Source: Haloimpatiens lingqiaonensis (GTDB lineage: Bacteria; Bacillota; Clostridia; Clostridiales; Clostridiaceae). Taken from it: a DNA stretch of 64,000 bases. The notes under the pieces are model-generated. The model searched no databases. It was given only the letters and a program-made list of their open reading frames with translations, and was not told the DNA's origin. The stretch lies in the NCBI RefSeq assembly GCF_044502415.1, contig NZ_CP172402.1; one strand, 5' to 3'. Every line of letters starts with the position of its first letter. Position 1 is the stretch's first letter. Positions 25,340 to 33,609 of the stretch are shown here, in pieces. The translations under genes were made by a program, and so were the position numbers.

Positions 25340-27448
25340 ATGTTAAAAAAGAAAAAGGGATCTACCCTGTACATGGTGCTAATAATAATGTCCATACTTT
25401 TTGTATTTGGTACTGCCATGTTTACATTAGCCTTATCCACTAATAATACCAGGTATTTAAAAAGTGATATTAAGGGAAATCTTTATGGAGCAGAATCAGG
25501 ACTGGACATAGCTTATAGTATAGTAAATGAACATGTAAATATGGCTACAAAAGAAGCAAATGAAGAAGTAGAAAAATATATGCAGGATTTTATTGAAAAG
25601 GAACTGATTAAAGCAAGAGAGGAAGGTTCAAGCCCCTATATAAATAAGGATTTTAGCTTAAATACAGGAGAATTATTTAAAGAGCAAGATAGGGTATTTA
25701 AAGAAAAATATAAAATAGCCCTATTAAGAGAAAAGGTTTCAGAAGATAAAAAGGGAAAAATATCTCTATTGGAAGATTTAGAGGATTTAGACCAGTATAA
25801 AGCTATTATAGGAAAAACAAAAAAAGAACAGGAGATACCTGTGGTTACAGTAGAAAATAAAGATGAAATAGAAACACATATAGATGATTTTTTAAAGGAT
25901 AGTTCCAAAAATATTTTGGATTTAAGCCTTAAATCAGATTTTAATCATAAGGGAATTACGAAAGCTGTTAGTTGTAATTTTGCCATAGGTATACCTAAGT
26001 ATAGTGGAAGTAAAATAGGTTCTAACACCGTTAAAATTCAAAATAATGCTGCATGGTCAAAGGCAATAAATGTGGGCGGAAATATGCATGTTAAAGATGA
26101 AACTACAATAGATGGTGATATTTATGTAGGAAAGAATTTGGAAATACAGGACAACGGGAATTTAAATGCACAAGGTAAAATAAGTATCTTTGAGGATTTT
26201 ATTATAAATAGTTCTTCTAAAAATAATGTAGTAGGCAATATATATGGCAGAAATGTGATATTGAGCAAGAATGTTTATGGAGCAGAGCTGAATGTTACTA
26301 AAAATGAAAAATTTAATGGCAGTTTATATACAAAGGATGACTTGGAGATTAATGGAGAAAGTTGCAAGGTATTTATAGAAGGAGATTATTACGGACTAGA
26401 AGATAGGCAAGATGCTGGAAAACCAGATTATTACGGACTAGAAAATGGGCAAGATGCTGGTAAACCAGATAAGTCTAGCTGTATTATAATAAATTCAGAG
26501 GATATAAGAGATGAGAAAGAAAATGATGTGAGACTTAACATAGGGGGAACAGCATATATTTTAGGAACTTCTTATATTAAAACCTCTCCCCTATATCAAA
26601 CAGGTGAGTCTCTATCTATAAAGGGAAATTATTTAGCATACACATATCCTCTTACGGATGCATACACATCCAATGAAAATAGAAACTTAAAAGATGTACA
26701 GTTTAAGTACTATAGTCCATTGGCATTGGCAGATACTTTTAGGAATGGAATGAAATTAACTTCTAGGGATAAAAGTGAGTATTTTCAGCAATATCATAAT
26801 CAGTATAAAGACAAAGAAGAATATAAAGAAAATCAATCTATTCTTAGCAAGGTTAAGCTTGGAGGATATTTCACTGCAGGGGCAGTGGTTTCTAATGGGA
26901 AGGTTGGAGCAGGAAGTTATAATGTTTCTGGGGAAGAAAAGATTATAGAAGCTAAAAAGGAATATATAACTGAAGTGCTCAATATGGGGGATAAGCTAAA
27001 GGACTATGACCATGAAGTAACTATTCAGAGTGATAAACTAAAAAGCTTAGATGATTATAAGAATAATTTTAAGTCAATGGACAGGCAATATAAGGATGGT
27101 AGTAGAATATTAGTAGTTCAAGGGGATTATTCTTTGTCTAAAGATAAGGACTTTAAAAAAGGAATACTTATTGTTAAAGGAGACCTAAATATTGACCAAG
27201 ACGTAGATTTTACTGGAACAATAATAGTTACCGGAAACTTAAATTTATCAAAGAATTGTAAGATAACTTATAATGAGGCTTTAGTAAAAAAGCTTATAGC
27301 GGACAATTATAGTGAGTTTAAAGATATTTTTCCTGAAGAGGAAAATGGCCAATATTCTTATGTGAATATAAATCCTACATGGAATAAGGGCAATGCATTT
27401 ATTAGAGAAAAGATAATAAAGGTTTCAAAGTGGAAGATACTTAAATAG
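25340..27448 (+). CDS. Large PilX-like pilus-associated protein with internal repeat
   Basis: A 702-residue protein with a PilX/GspK-like N terminus: basic MLKKKKGSTLYMVLIIMS, a membrane helix to about residue 33 and ALSTNNTRYLKSDIKGNLYGAESGLD. It lacks the usual Glu5. The middle (residues 240-320) has repeating GNMHVKD, DGDIYVGKNLEI, GKISIFEDF segments that suggest a right-handed beta helix, as in bactofilin-like folds, and a similar block occurs near the end (GILIVKGDLNI, GTIIVTGNLNL). A 14-residue tandem duplication YYGLEDRQDAGKPD / YYGLENGQDAGKPD lies near residues 350-377. It probably caps the pilus or serves as a surface protein. Confidence 0.72.
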   Translation: MLKKKKGSTLYMVLIIMSILFVFGTAMFTLALSTNNTRYLKSDIKGNLYGAESGLDIAYSIVNEHVNMATKEANEEVEKYMQDFIEKELIKAREEGSSPYINKDFSLNTGELFKEQDRVFKEKYKIALLREKVSEDKKGKISLLEDLEDLDQYKAIIGKTKKEQEIPVVTVENKDEIETHIDDFLKDSSKNILDLSLKSDFNHKGITKAVSCNFAIGIPKYSGSKIGSNTVKIQNNAAWSKAINVGGNMHVKDETTIDGDIYVGKNLEIQDNGNLNAQGKISIFEDFIINSSSKNNVVGNIYGRNVILSKNVYGAELNVTKNEKFNGSLYTKDDLEINGESCKVFIEGDYYGLEDRQDAGKPDYYGLENGQDAGKPDKSSCIIINSEDIRDEKENDVRLNIGGTAYILGTSYIKTSPLYQTGESLSIKGNYLAYTYPLTDAYTSNENRNLKDVQFKYYSPLALADTFRNGMKLTSRDKSEYFQQYHNQYKDKEEYKENQSILSKVKLGGYFTAGAVVSNGKVGAGSYNVSGEEKIIEAKKEYITEVLNMGDKLKDYDHEVTIQSDKLKSLDDYKNNFKSMDRQYKDGSRILVVQGDYSLSKDKDFKKGILIVKGDLNIDQDVDFTGTIIVTGNLNLSKNCKITYNEALVKKLIADNYSEFKDIFPEEENGQYSYVNINPTWNKGNAFIREKIIKVSKWKILK
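26387..26470 (+). repeat. 42-bp tandem duplication inside the PilX-like gene
   Basis: Units 26387-26428 and 26429-26470 both begin TATTACGGACTAGAA and end CCAGAT, with only a few differences. The frame is kept, adding 14 residues. Confidence 0.9.
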
Positions 27449-27463
27449 AAATTAGGTGTTTAT

Positions 27464-28012
27464 ATGAATAAAAAAGGGTTTACTCTAGTAGAAACTTTAA
27501 TAACCACTGCTATATTTTTAATAGTCCTTTCAATTTTGTATACTTTCTTCAATGCAAATTATAAAAATTACAGTAGCACAGAAGCAGAAATAAATTTGCA
27601 AGAAGAAGGAGATAGGGCTATAGAAAAAATAACTGAAAAGGCTATGCAATGCAGTAAGATATTGCAGGTAGTAGATGAAAATGATGTAACTGTATATGAT
27701 CATAATGATGGAATTGGTGAGATAGAAAAAAAGGATATTATTTCAATTAAAAGCATAAAAATAGATAATGTATTTGAAGAAAGTAAATATTATAAATTTT
27801 ATCTAAAGGAAAATAAATTATATATGAGTACTGACGATACACATACGGGAATTTTAATAGCAGAAGGGATAGAAAAACTTCTAATAAAACCAGCAGGAAA
27901 TGAGGGCTATTTTCAAGGAAATAAAGGTATGTATGTTAAATTACAGCTATCTACAGGAAGAAAGAACGGTTTAAAAAAGGTAGTGGAAACAGAAATATAT
28001 TTTAGAAACTAA
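27464..28012 (+). CDS. Minor prepilin (PilW/GspJ-like)
   Basis: A 182-residue prepilin with the very short leader MNKKG and FTLVETLITTAIFLIVLSIL after the cut, Glu at mature position 5. The helix continues into QEEGDRAIEKITEKAMQCSKIL as in PilW/GspJ minor pilins, followed by a beta-rich head. It lies between the PilX-like gene and the von Willebrand gene, completing the likely pilus-tip priming set. Confidence 0.82.
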   Translation: MNKKGFTLVETLITTAIFLIVLSILYTFFNANYKNYSSTEAEINLQEEGDRAIEKITEKAMQCSKILQVVDENDVTVYDHNDGIGEIEKKDIISIKSIKIDNVFEESKYYKFYLKENKLYMSTDDTHTGILIAEGIEKLLIKPAGNEGYFQGNKGMYVKLQLSTGRKNGLKKVVETEIYFRN

Positions 28013-28037
28013 AATTAAAAGGAAGGGAGTGAAAGTT

Positions 28038-30659
28038 TTGAAAAAAAGATTATTTGCTCTATTTACTTTAATATTATTTACTTTGAGTTTGTTTTTGCCT
28101 TCTCATAAGGCTTTTTCAGAAGATAATATCAAAGATTCATATAAGGAAAAATTGACTAATAAATTAATTTATGAGAAAAAAGCAGAAGTTTTGCAAAAAA
28201 CCAATCCACAAGAATTTAAGATAACTATTACATTGAATTTAAAAAAAGGTAGTAATGAAACTAATTTTCAAAATTATATATTTGAAGATAAAATAAATTA
28301 TGATTATTTTCAAATAGTTCCAGGAACTTTAGCCATTGAATATCCTAATGATTCATCTAAGGGGAAAATAAGTTTTGACTATGAGACCAATACGATAATA
28401 GGTGATTTTAGAAAACTTCAAAATAACTTTCAAAAGATAATAATTATTTATAATATAAGATTAAAGGATGGTTTGATTATAAAGGAAGATCAAGAAGTGC
28501 CTGTAAGTAAAGATACGAAGTTAACTTGTGATGTCAAAAATGAAGAAAAAATAACTATAGATTTAGATTGTTCACTAAAAATACAAATAAAAGATAACAC
28601 ACTTAAGGATTTATTAACATTAACGCAAAAAAGTGAAAAGAAAGAGTATAAATTAAATGAGGAATTTAATTTGAATTATTCTATAACCCCAAGAGAAATA
28701 AAGAGCAGTGAAGTAAGTGGTTTGATTTCAAAACCTAAAGATGTGGTTTTGATGGTGGATACTTCTGGAAGTATGGCTTGGGATTTATATGGAAATGAAT
28801 TTTATAATTACAGTAATAAAGATAAAATTACTAACATAAGAAGTATAGGAATTTTTAAAGAGTTTTTAGAAAAAAATAAATACAATAGTGAGGATGTAAA
28901 TAAGATTTTATCAGATATTATATATTTAGAAAGTAATAAATACCTGTGGTATGATGAAGAATATAGTAAGTGGGTAGGTGTGCTAAATTTTGACTTATTA
29001 TATGATGAGCCAAGTCAGCATTCATGGAGATATTATTCTAAATATTATAGAGAGTGGTATGAAATAGGATATGATATTAATACAATAAGTAGAGTTAAAA
29101 GAATTCAAGATTACTATAAAAAATTTAATTTTGATAAATCTAGATTGGATATAGTTAAAGAAGCATTATATAAATTTCTAGATAGTTTTAAGGATAAGTC
29201 TTATGGTGAAGAAGTAAATATAGTACTAAACACTTTTTCTTCGGATATTAATGAAAAATATCTAACTATAAAACTAGGTTCAGATGAAACTAAAAATATT
29301 AAGGCTATCGAGAAAGCTAAGAAATGGATAAGTGGTTTAAATCCACAGGAAGGTACTAATATAGGTGCTGCTTTAGAGGAAGGACAACGTATATTAAAAA
29401 GTTATCAAAAGGATGATTCGAAAACCTACGAACAATATTTAGTTATGCTTACAGATGGAGTACCGGAAGAAGATATTAGGCAACAAGGGTATTATGAGCC
29501 TATAAAAGGTTTTTCAATTGGTAAAAACCATGCTATCACTGCGGCTAATAATATAGCCAAGAATTCGCCAAATATCAATAATTATTTATTAGGTTTTTCA
29601 AAGGATTCACCGTTAGAACAACTACAAAGTATAGCATCTGAGTATAATGATTATAACTTATCTAATATAATAAAAAAAGTAACTGGTAATAATAGAGAAT
29701 CAATTTTAAAATCAGTAAATAAAGAATTTGCAAAATATAAAAAGGAAAATGGTGAGTTGCCTAATTTTAATATAAAACAGGCTTTAAAGGCAGAGGATAT
29801 AAAGGAGGTTTATGCTAAGATAGCAGAAGATATAAATGCAGATTTAACTCTTAAAAATTTAAAGTTTGAGTTTCAATTACCAACTGGATTGGAGGCGGTA
29901 GAATTGCCTAATGGATTCCAGTACAGTGACGGCAAAATAATAGGAAGCTTAGATAATGTAAAGTACACTTTAAAAAATGGACAATATGTGGCGGAAAAAA
30001 TGGATTTTAATATTAAAGTAAAGGGAATAAATCCAGGAAAAATAGATTTAGAAAATAAAGCAAAATTAATTTATAAAGATATATATGATAGGAATAAAGA
30101 AGAATTTTTTAAGGGCTTAAATAGTGTTGAAATAAAATCTTATAGCAGTGTAATTTCCATAATAAATCATGGTTTATTTTTAGAAAATACAGATATATTT
30201 TTAGAAAATACAGATATAGAAAAAAAACCAAATGTATCCATAGCCAATAAAATAAAATCTAATTTTGGAGTTAAAATAGAATCTAATGTATATGAAGCCT
30301 TTTCTATGGATATAGTTGTAAATAGTGATGTAAGTAATTTGAGCAGTCAGGAACAAATATTAGTAGATAAAAAAGATATAGCTATTTACAGAATAGAAAA
30401 TGGAGTTTTAAAGGGAATGCCGCTAGAAAATATTGCAGGTCTAGAAGTTAAAAAAATTGGAGAAAAAACCAAAATAACTTTTACAAACTTTAAACTTCAG
30501 CCAGGAGAATACATTATATCTTATAAGGTATATCCTAGGTTAAAAGATTCATCTAATAATGTATCTATAGTCAATGATGCTATTTGTAATGTAGATAATA
30601 ATAAAAAGATAAATCAGATACTAAATATAATTATACAACCATTACCAGACTTAGATTAA
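28038..30659 (+). CDS. Secreted von Willebrand factor A-domain protein, probable pilus tip adhesin
   Basis: About 873 residues. A Sec-type signal peptide (KKRLFALFTLILFTLSLFLP, then SHKAFSE) is followed by a beta-rich region and a vWA domain from about residue 233. The metal-binding site is VVLMVDTSGSM, GTNIGAAL and MLTDGVPEE. The vWA domain is enlarged by an insertion rich in Tyr and Trp (residues 270-360). The C-terminal 250 residues are beta sandwiches and end without LPXTG or a membrane anchor. Large vWA proteins (PilY1/PilC type) sit at pilus tips in other bacteria; the place here at the end of the minor-pilin set supports that, by inference. A GTG at 28029 touches the ribosome site, so TTG at 28038 is preferred. 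A 21-bp duplication lies at 30177. Confidence 0.75.
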   Translation: MKKRLFALFTLILFTLSLFLPSHKAFSEDNIKDSYKEKLTNKLIYEKKAEVLQKTNPQEFKITITLNLKKGSNETNFQNYIFEDKINYDYFQIVPGTLAIEYPNDSSKGKISFDYETNTIIGDFRKLQNNFQKIIIIYNIRLKDGLIIKEDQEVPVSKDTKLTCDVKNEEKITIDLDCSLKIQIKDNTLKDLLTLTQKSEKKEYKLNEEFNLNYSITPREIKSSEVSGLISKPKDVVLMVDTSGSMAWDLYGNEFYNYSNKDKITNIRSIGIFKEFLEKNKYNSEDVNKILSDIIYLESNKYLWYDEEYSKWVGVLNFDLLYDEPSQHSWRYYSKYYREWYEIGYDINTISRVKRIQDYYKKFNFDKSRLDIVKEALYKFLDSFKDKSYGEEVNIVLNTFSSDINEKYLTIKLGSDETKNIKAIEKAKKWISGLNPQEGTNIGAALEEGQRILKSYQKDDSKTYEQYLVMLTDGVPEEDIRQQGYYEPIKGFSIGKNHAITAANNIAKNSPNINNYLLGFSKDSPLEQLQSIASEYNDYNLSNIIKKVTGNNRESILKSVNKEFAKYKKENGELPNFNIKQALKAEDIKEVYAKIAEDINADLTLKNLKFEFQLPTGLEAVELPNGFQYSDGKIIGSLDNVKYTLKNGQYVAEKMDFNIKVKGINPGKIDLENKAKLIYKDIYDRNKEEFFKGLNSVEIKSYSSVISIINHGLFLENTDIFLENTDIEKKPNVSIANKIKSNFGVKIESNVYEAFSMDIVVNSDVSNLSSQEQILVDKKDIAIYRIENGVLKGMPLENIAGLEVKKIGEKTKITFTNFKLQPGEYIISYKVYPRLKDSSNNVSIVNDAICNVDNNKKINQILNIIIQPLPDLD
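30177..30218 (+). repeat. 21-bp perfect tandem duplication in the vWA gene
   Basis: TTTTTAGAAAATACAGATAT(A) occurs twice in direct contact, giving FLENTDI FLENTDI in the protein, in frame. Confidence 0.9.
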
Positions 30660-30663
30660 TTTT

Positions 30664-30700
30664 AGAATATCGTATGGGATGCTGTCCTATACGATATTCT
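30664..30700 (+). terminator. Stable hairpin after the vWA gene
   Basis: AGAATATCGTAT pairs with ATACGATATTCT with further inner pairing GGA/TCC. There is no strong T run after it; it likely ends or protects the pilus message. Confidence 0.55.
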
Positions 30701-30721
30701 ATATTATAATAAGTATAAAAT

Positions 30722-30852
30722 TTATCCGATGACTACCTGCCGTAACACTCCCACTTCTAACAAAGTGGGAGATAACGGCAGCTACTGTCCCTGGATAACA
30801 ATCTCTAACCTTCAGTTGGAGTAAAAACTCCATCTGAAGCTAAGAGCTCTGT
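30722..30852 (-). repeat. 130-bp structured repeat, inverted copy (R130-A)
   Basis: On the minus strand it begins ACAGAGCTCTTA and ends CATCGGATAA, like the copies at 42991-43380 and 52780-52909. Both ends are flanked by ATAAA. The inner hairpin TCCCACTT / AAGTGGGA is perfect here, as in the 52.8 kb copy. It separates the pilus operon from the prepilin peptidase gene. Confidence 0.92.
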
Positions 30853-31002
30853 TTATAATTTATTTGGTAAAATTTTTTACCCTTGTGGTGGAGGATGTAA
30901 GGGTTTTACGTTATACCTTGACTATAATTTGTAATATTTTAATCCTATTTATGTGTGGTGTAGTAGCTGATAAGTTTATGGATAAGTATTGGAGGGAAGA
31001 CT

Positions 31003-31770
31003 ATGAACTACATTTTAATTTTCATTTTAGGCTTATTGTTTGGAAGCTTTTTTAATGTTTGTATATACAGAATTCCTAGAGAGGAGTCCATTGTATTTCC
31101 ACCTTCTCACTGCACTAATTGTGGTAATAAACTTAAGCCATTAGATTTAATTCCAGTGATAAGTTATTTGTTTTTGAAGGGGAGATGCCGATATTGTGGG
31201 GAAAAAATATCTATAAGGTATCCTATGATTGAATTATTTACCGCATTAATATGGCTTAGTATATATGTGGTTTATGGGAACTCTATTTTCACCATTAAAT
31301 ATATTTTTTTATTTAACTGTATTTTAATTATAGGTATGATAGATTATGACACTCAGGAAGTTTATTTTTCTACTTCTTTAGTAGGCATAATAGGCGGAAT
31401 TATATTTATTATTATAGAGATTTTTATGTATAAAACCATAGCCATGCCCTATGGATATATATTAAAGGATTATATTTTGGGAGGGTTAATTCCAGCTTCA
31501 ATAATTGCAATAATAGCTTTTTTAACTAAGGGTATGGGCTGGGGTGATGTGGAGATAATGTTTATGTGCGGCTTATTTTTAGGCATAAAGAAAGCTTTAT
31601 TATTAATGGTTCTTTCCTTTATAATAGGTGGTTCCATAGGTGCTATATTGCTAATTACTAAAAAGAAGGGGAGAAAGGATCCTGTGGCTTTTGTACCATT
31701 TATAGCAGTGGCAGCAGTGATAGTCATGCTTTGGGGAGAGAAGCTTATAAACTGGTACTTTTTAGCGTAG
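31003..31770 (+). CDS. pilD: Prepilin peptidase / N-methyltransferase PilD
   Basis: A 255-residue bifunctional membrane enzyme that cuts and N-methylates the prepilins of this locus. Two CxxC pairs in the cytoplasmic loop (CTNCG and CRYCG, residues 43-70) and the catalytic aspartates in IGMIDYDTQEVYF and KGMGWGDVEIMF are intact. Eight membrane segments are plausible. The ATG follows GGAGGG. It is separated from the pilus operon by a hairpin and one R130 repeat, so it may have its own promoter. Confidence 0.94.
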   Translation: MNYILIFILGLLFGSFFNVCIYRIPREESIVFPPSHCTNCGNKLKPLDLIPVISYLFLKGRCRYCGEKISIRYPMIELFTALIWLSIYVVYGNSIFTIKYIFLFNCILIIGMIDYDTQEVYFSTSLVGIIGGIIFIIIEIFMYKTIAMPYGYILKDYILGGLIPASIIAIIAFLTKGMGWGDVEIMFMCGLFLGIKKALLLMVLSFIIGGSIGAILLITKKKGRKDPVAFVPFIAVAAVIVMLWGEKLINWYFLA

Positions 31771-31811
31771 TAGAGATGCCATGGGTAAGAACAGGGTAAT
31801 TTACATAATAA

Positions 31812-31915
31812 TGAAAATAATACTAGAAAGAATTAAATAATAAATGAAAATTAATACTAGAAGGAACTAAGTAATAAAGTAAAAATAATACTAGAAGGAA
31901 TTGAGTAATATATGT
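31812..31915 (+). repeat. 34-bp tandem repeat, three units
   Basis: AATAATACTAGAA(A/G)GAA recurs with a spacing of 34 bases (TACTAG at 31821, 31855 and 31889). The units are imperfect. It lies in the spacer after pilD. Confidence 0.75.
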
Positions 31916-31954
31916 AGAATAAATAAGTAATGCAAAATTTGAGGAGGTACAGAA

Positions 31955-32377
31955 ATGAATAATACGGCTACAAGATTTAGCAATTTACTAGAGAAAAATG
32001 GATTTCCTATGCCTATAATAAAAGTACAGGAAGATGGTAATGAAACTATATTTGCTTTTGGTCAAATAATAAAAAATCACAGCGTTAATATAGTAATAGA
32101 TTTTGATGAAGATAATACTTGTGTAGATTTTAATATATTTGATTTAATTCAATTATCTGATGAAAGCAATACAGCGGGAATTTACAATTTAATAAATAGA
32201 ATCAATGGATCTTATAGATTCCCTAAATTCTACATAAATGAAGAGGGCTCAGTAGCAGCTCAAATAACAGTGCCTTATGAAAATTCCGTAAGTGAAGAAA
32301 TGTTATTTGATATGCTTCGTTCTATGATGACTTTCTGCAACAATGTAATGGATGATTTAGAAAAGGCTTCTAAATAG
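31955..32377 (+). CDS. YbjN-like domain protein
   Basis: A 140-residue acidic cytoplasmic protein. The alternation of strands and helices (FSNLLEKNGFPMPIIKV, NIVIDFDEDN, NLINRINGSYRFPKFYINEEGSVAAQ) and the closing helices (EEMLFDMLRSMMTFCNNVMDDL) fit the YbjN / type III chaperone-like fold, often linked to signalling or protein stabilisation. No catalytic residues are seen. AGGAGG precedes the ATG. Function unknown. Confidence 0.6.
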   Translation: MNNTATRFSNLLEKNGFPMPIIKVQEDGNETIFAFGQIIKNHSVNIVIDFDEDNTCVDFNIFDLIQLSDESNTAGIYNLINRINGSYRFPKFYINEEGSVAAQITVPYENSVSEEMLFDMLRSMMTFCNNVMDDLEKASK

Positions 32378-32403
32378 CAATAATAGTGTGGTAGGATGAT
32401 ATG

Positions 32404-32517
32404 AAAAATCTGACTTTAAATCCGTAAAAAATTATAATTAGGTACTGGGATTGTTAAAATAAGTTTATAGACAGTATCAAATTCTAATTATTTTACTTTA
32501 TTAAAGCCAGATTTTTT
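32404..32517 (+). terminator. Long-range terminator hairpin
   Basis: AAAAATCTGACTTTAA (32404-32419) pairs with TTAAAGCCAGATTTTT (32501-32516) with one mismatch. An inner ATAATTAG / CTAATTAT pairing lies between. Confidence 0.55.
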
Positions 32518-32579
32518 CATTTAACTAGCAAACTAGCCAACTGGAAAACTAGCCAACTAAAAAAAGGGGTGTAACAAAA

Positions 32580-33200
32580 GTGCTTGTAGAAAATTTATTT
32601 AAAAGAGTGGACATGAGTTATTTAATGGAGTATTTTAATAATCAGTACATAGAAATGTTTTGTAAGGAGTGTCCAAATTACGGAAAGGTGTGGACATGTC
32701 CTCCCCATAGCTTTGATTTAGAAAAAACTTTAAGAAAGTATAAGACAGCGTATTTAGTAGGGACTTTGATTTATTCGGAAGAGCTTCCAGAGCATATACA
32801 GAAGTTAGTAAATAAAAATCCTTATGATATAGAAAAAGCTACAGAAATAATGATGGCGGAAGTCAGAAAAAAACTAGATAGAGAGCTTTTAAAGGTAGAA
32901 GGGGAAATACCAAAAAGTAGGGCAGTGTTTTCAGGTAAATGCTTATTTTGCCCAAAGTGCACTAGAGAAGAAAATAAAGAATGCAAAAATCCTAGTATAA
33001 TGAGAGTATCTCTAGAATCCTTTGGCTTTGACATATGCAGAATATGTAATGAAATTTTAGGAGTAGAGATTGTTTGGGGATTGTATGATTTGCCAACTTA
33101 TGTAATACTAGTTAGTGTTATATTAAGTGAAGATGAAGATAAGGACTATTCAGATATAGTAGAAAAGCATGTTAATGCTATAGACTTTTCTAGTCGCTAG
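32580..33200 (+). CDS. DUF2284 metal-binding protein
   Basis: A 206-residue protein with two Cys-rich clusters: CKECPNYGKVWTCPPHSFD near residues 23-41 and CLFCPKCTREENKECKNP near 120-137. FGFDICRICNEI follows. This is the DUF2284 pattern, thought to bind iron-sulfur or zinc. It is common in anaerobes, and the role is unknown. A GTG start at 32580 follows AGGGGTG; a GTG or ATG a few codons later is also possible. Confidence 0.85.
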   Translation: MLVENLFKRVDMSYLMEYFNNQYIEMFCKECPNYGKVWTCPPHSFDLEKTLRKYKTAYLVGTLIYSEELPEHIQKLVNKNPYDIEKATEIMMAEVRKKLDRELLKVEGEIPKSRAVFSGKCLFCPKCTREENKECKNPSIMRVSLESFGFDICRICNEILGVEIVWGLYDLPTYVILVSVILSEDEDKDYSDIVEKHVNAIDFSSR

Positions 33201-33317
33201 TTACCAATTATTTAAAGTTTGGTGACAGTTTTTGCTTATTAGTTAGGTACTAGGAAGGGAAGGATGATTTTCTTCCAATATGTTGCGGAAAATTTTTAAT
33301 TAAATAAAAGAGATAAC

Positions 33318-33366
33318 AAAAAAGCTATAACTGTTTCATTGAATGGAGCAGTTATAGCCTTTTTTA
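33318..33366. terminator. Bidirectional terminator
   Basis: AAAAAAGCTATAACTG pairs with CAGTTATAGCCTTTTTT, with A and T runs on both sides. It lies between the convergent DUF2284 and hutU genes. Confidence 0.75.
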
Positions 33367-33507
33367 GAGCTTTAAAAATCTTTTATTGGTGATAGCCAGC
33401 GAAAAAATAGAAATATCAAAGATTAAATATCAATTAATGTTGAAATTCCTATGGAATTTTTTAAATTTATATTTTTATAAAACTACCTAAGAAGTTTTAT
33501 CCCTCCC

Positions 33508-33592
33508 TCTTAATTCAGCCCCAAAACCTAGTACCTAGCACCTAGTACCTAGCACCCAGTACCTAGCACCTAGTCCCCAGCACCTATCATAA
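33508..33592. repeat. CCTAGTA/CCTAGCA short iterations
   Basis: About nine near-repeats of CCTAG(T/C)ACCTAG between the convergent genes. The same theme recurs at 41595-41785. Nothing coding. Confidence 0.7.
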
Positions 33593-33609
33593 ATACTAGT
33601 AATAAGGTT

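Noticed and set aside
28029..30659. Sortase-anchored surface protein
   Set aside because: There is no LPXTG-like motif, C-terminal membrane helix or basic tail; the protein ends IIIQPLPDLD.
30864..31055. 63-codon open frame overlapping the start of pilD, with one hydrophobic stretch
   Set aside because: It has no ribosome site, starts at TTG next to the R130 repeat and overlaps pilD by 53 bases; probably chance.
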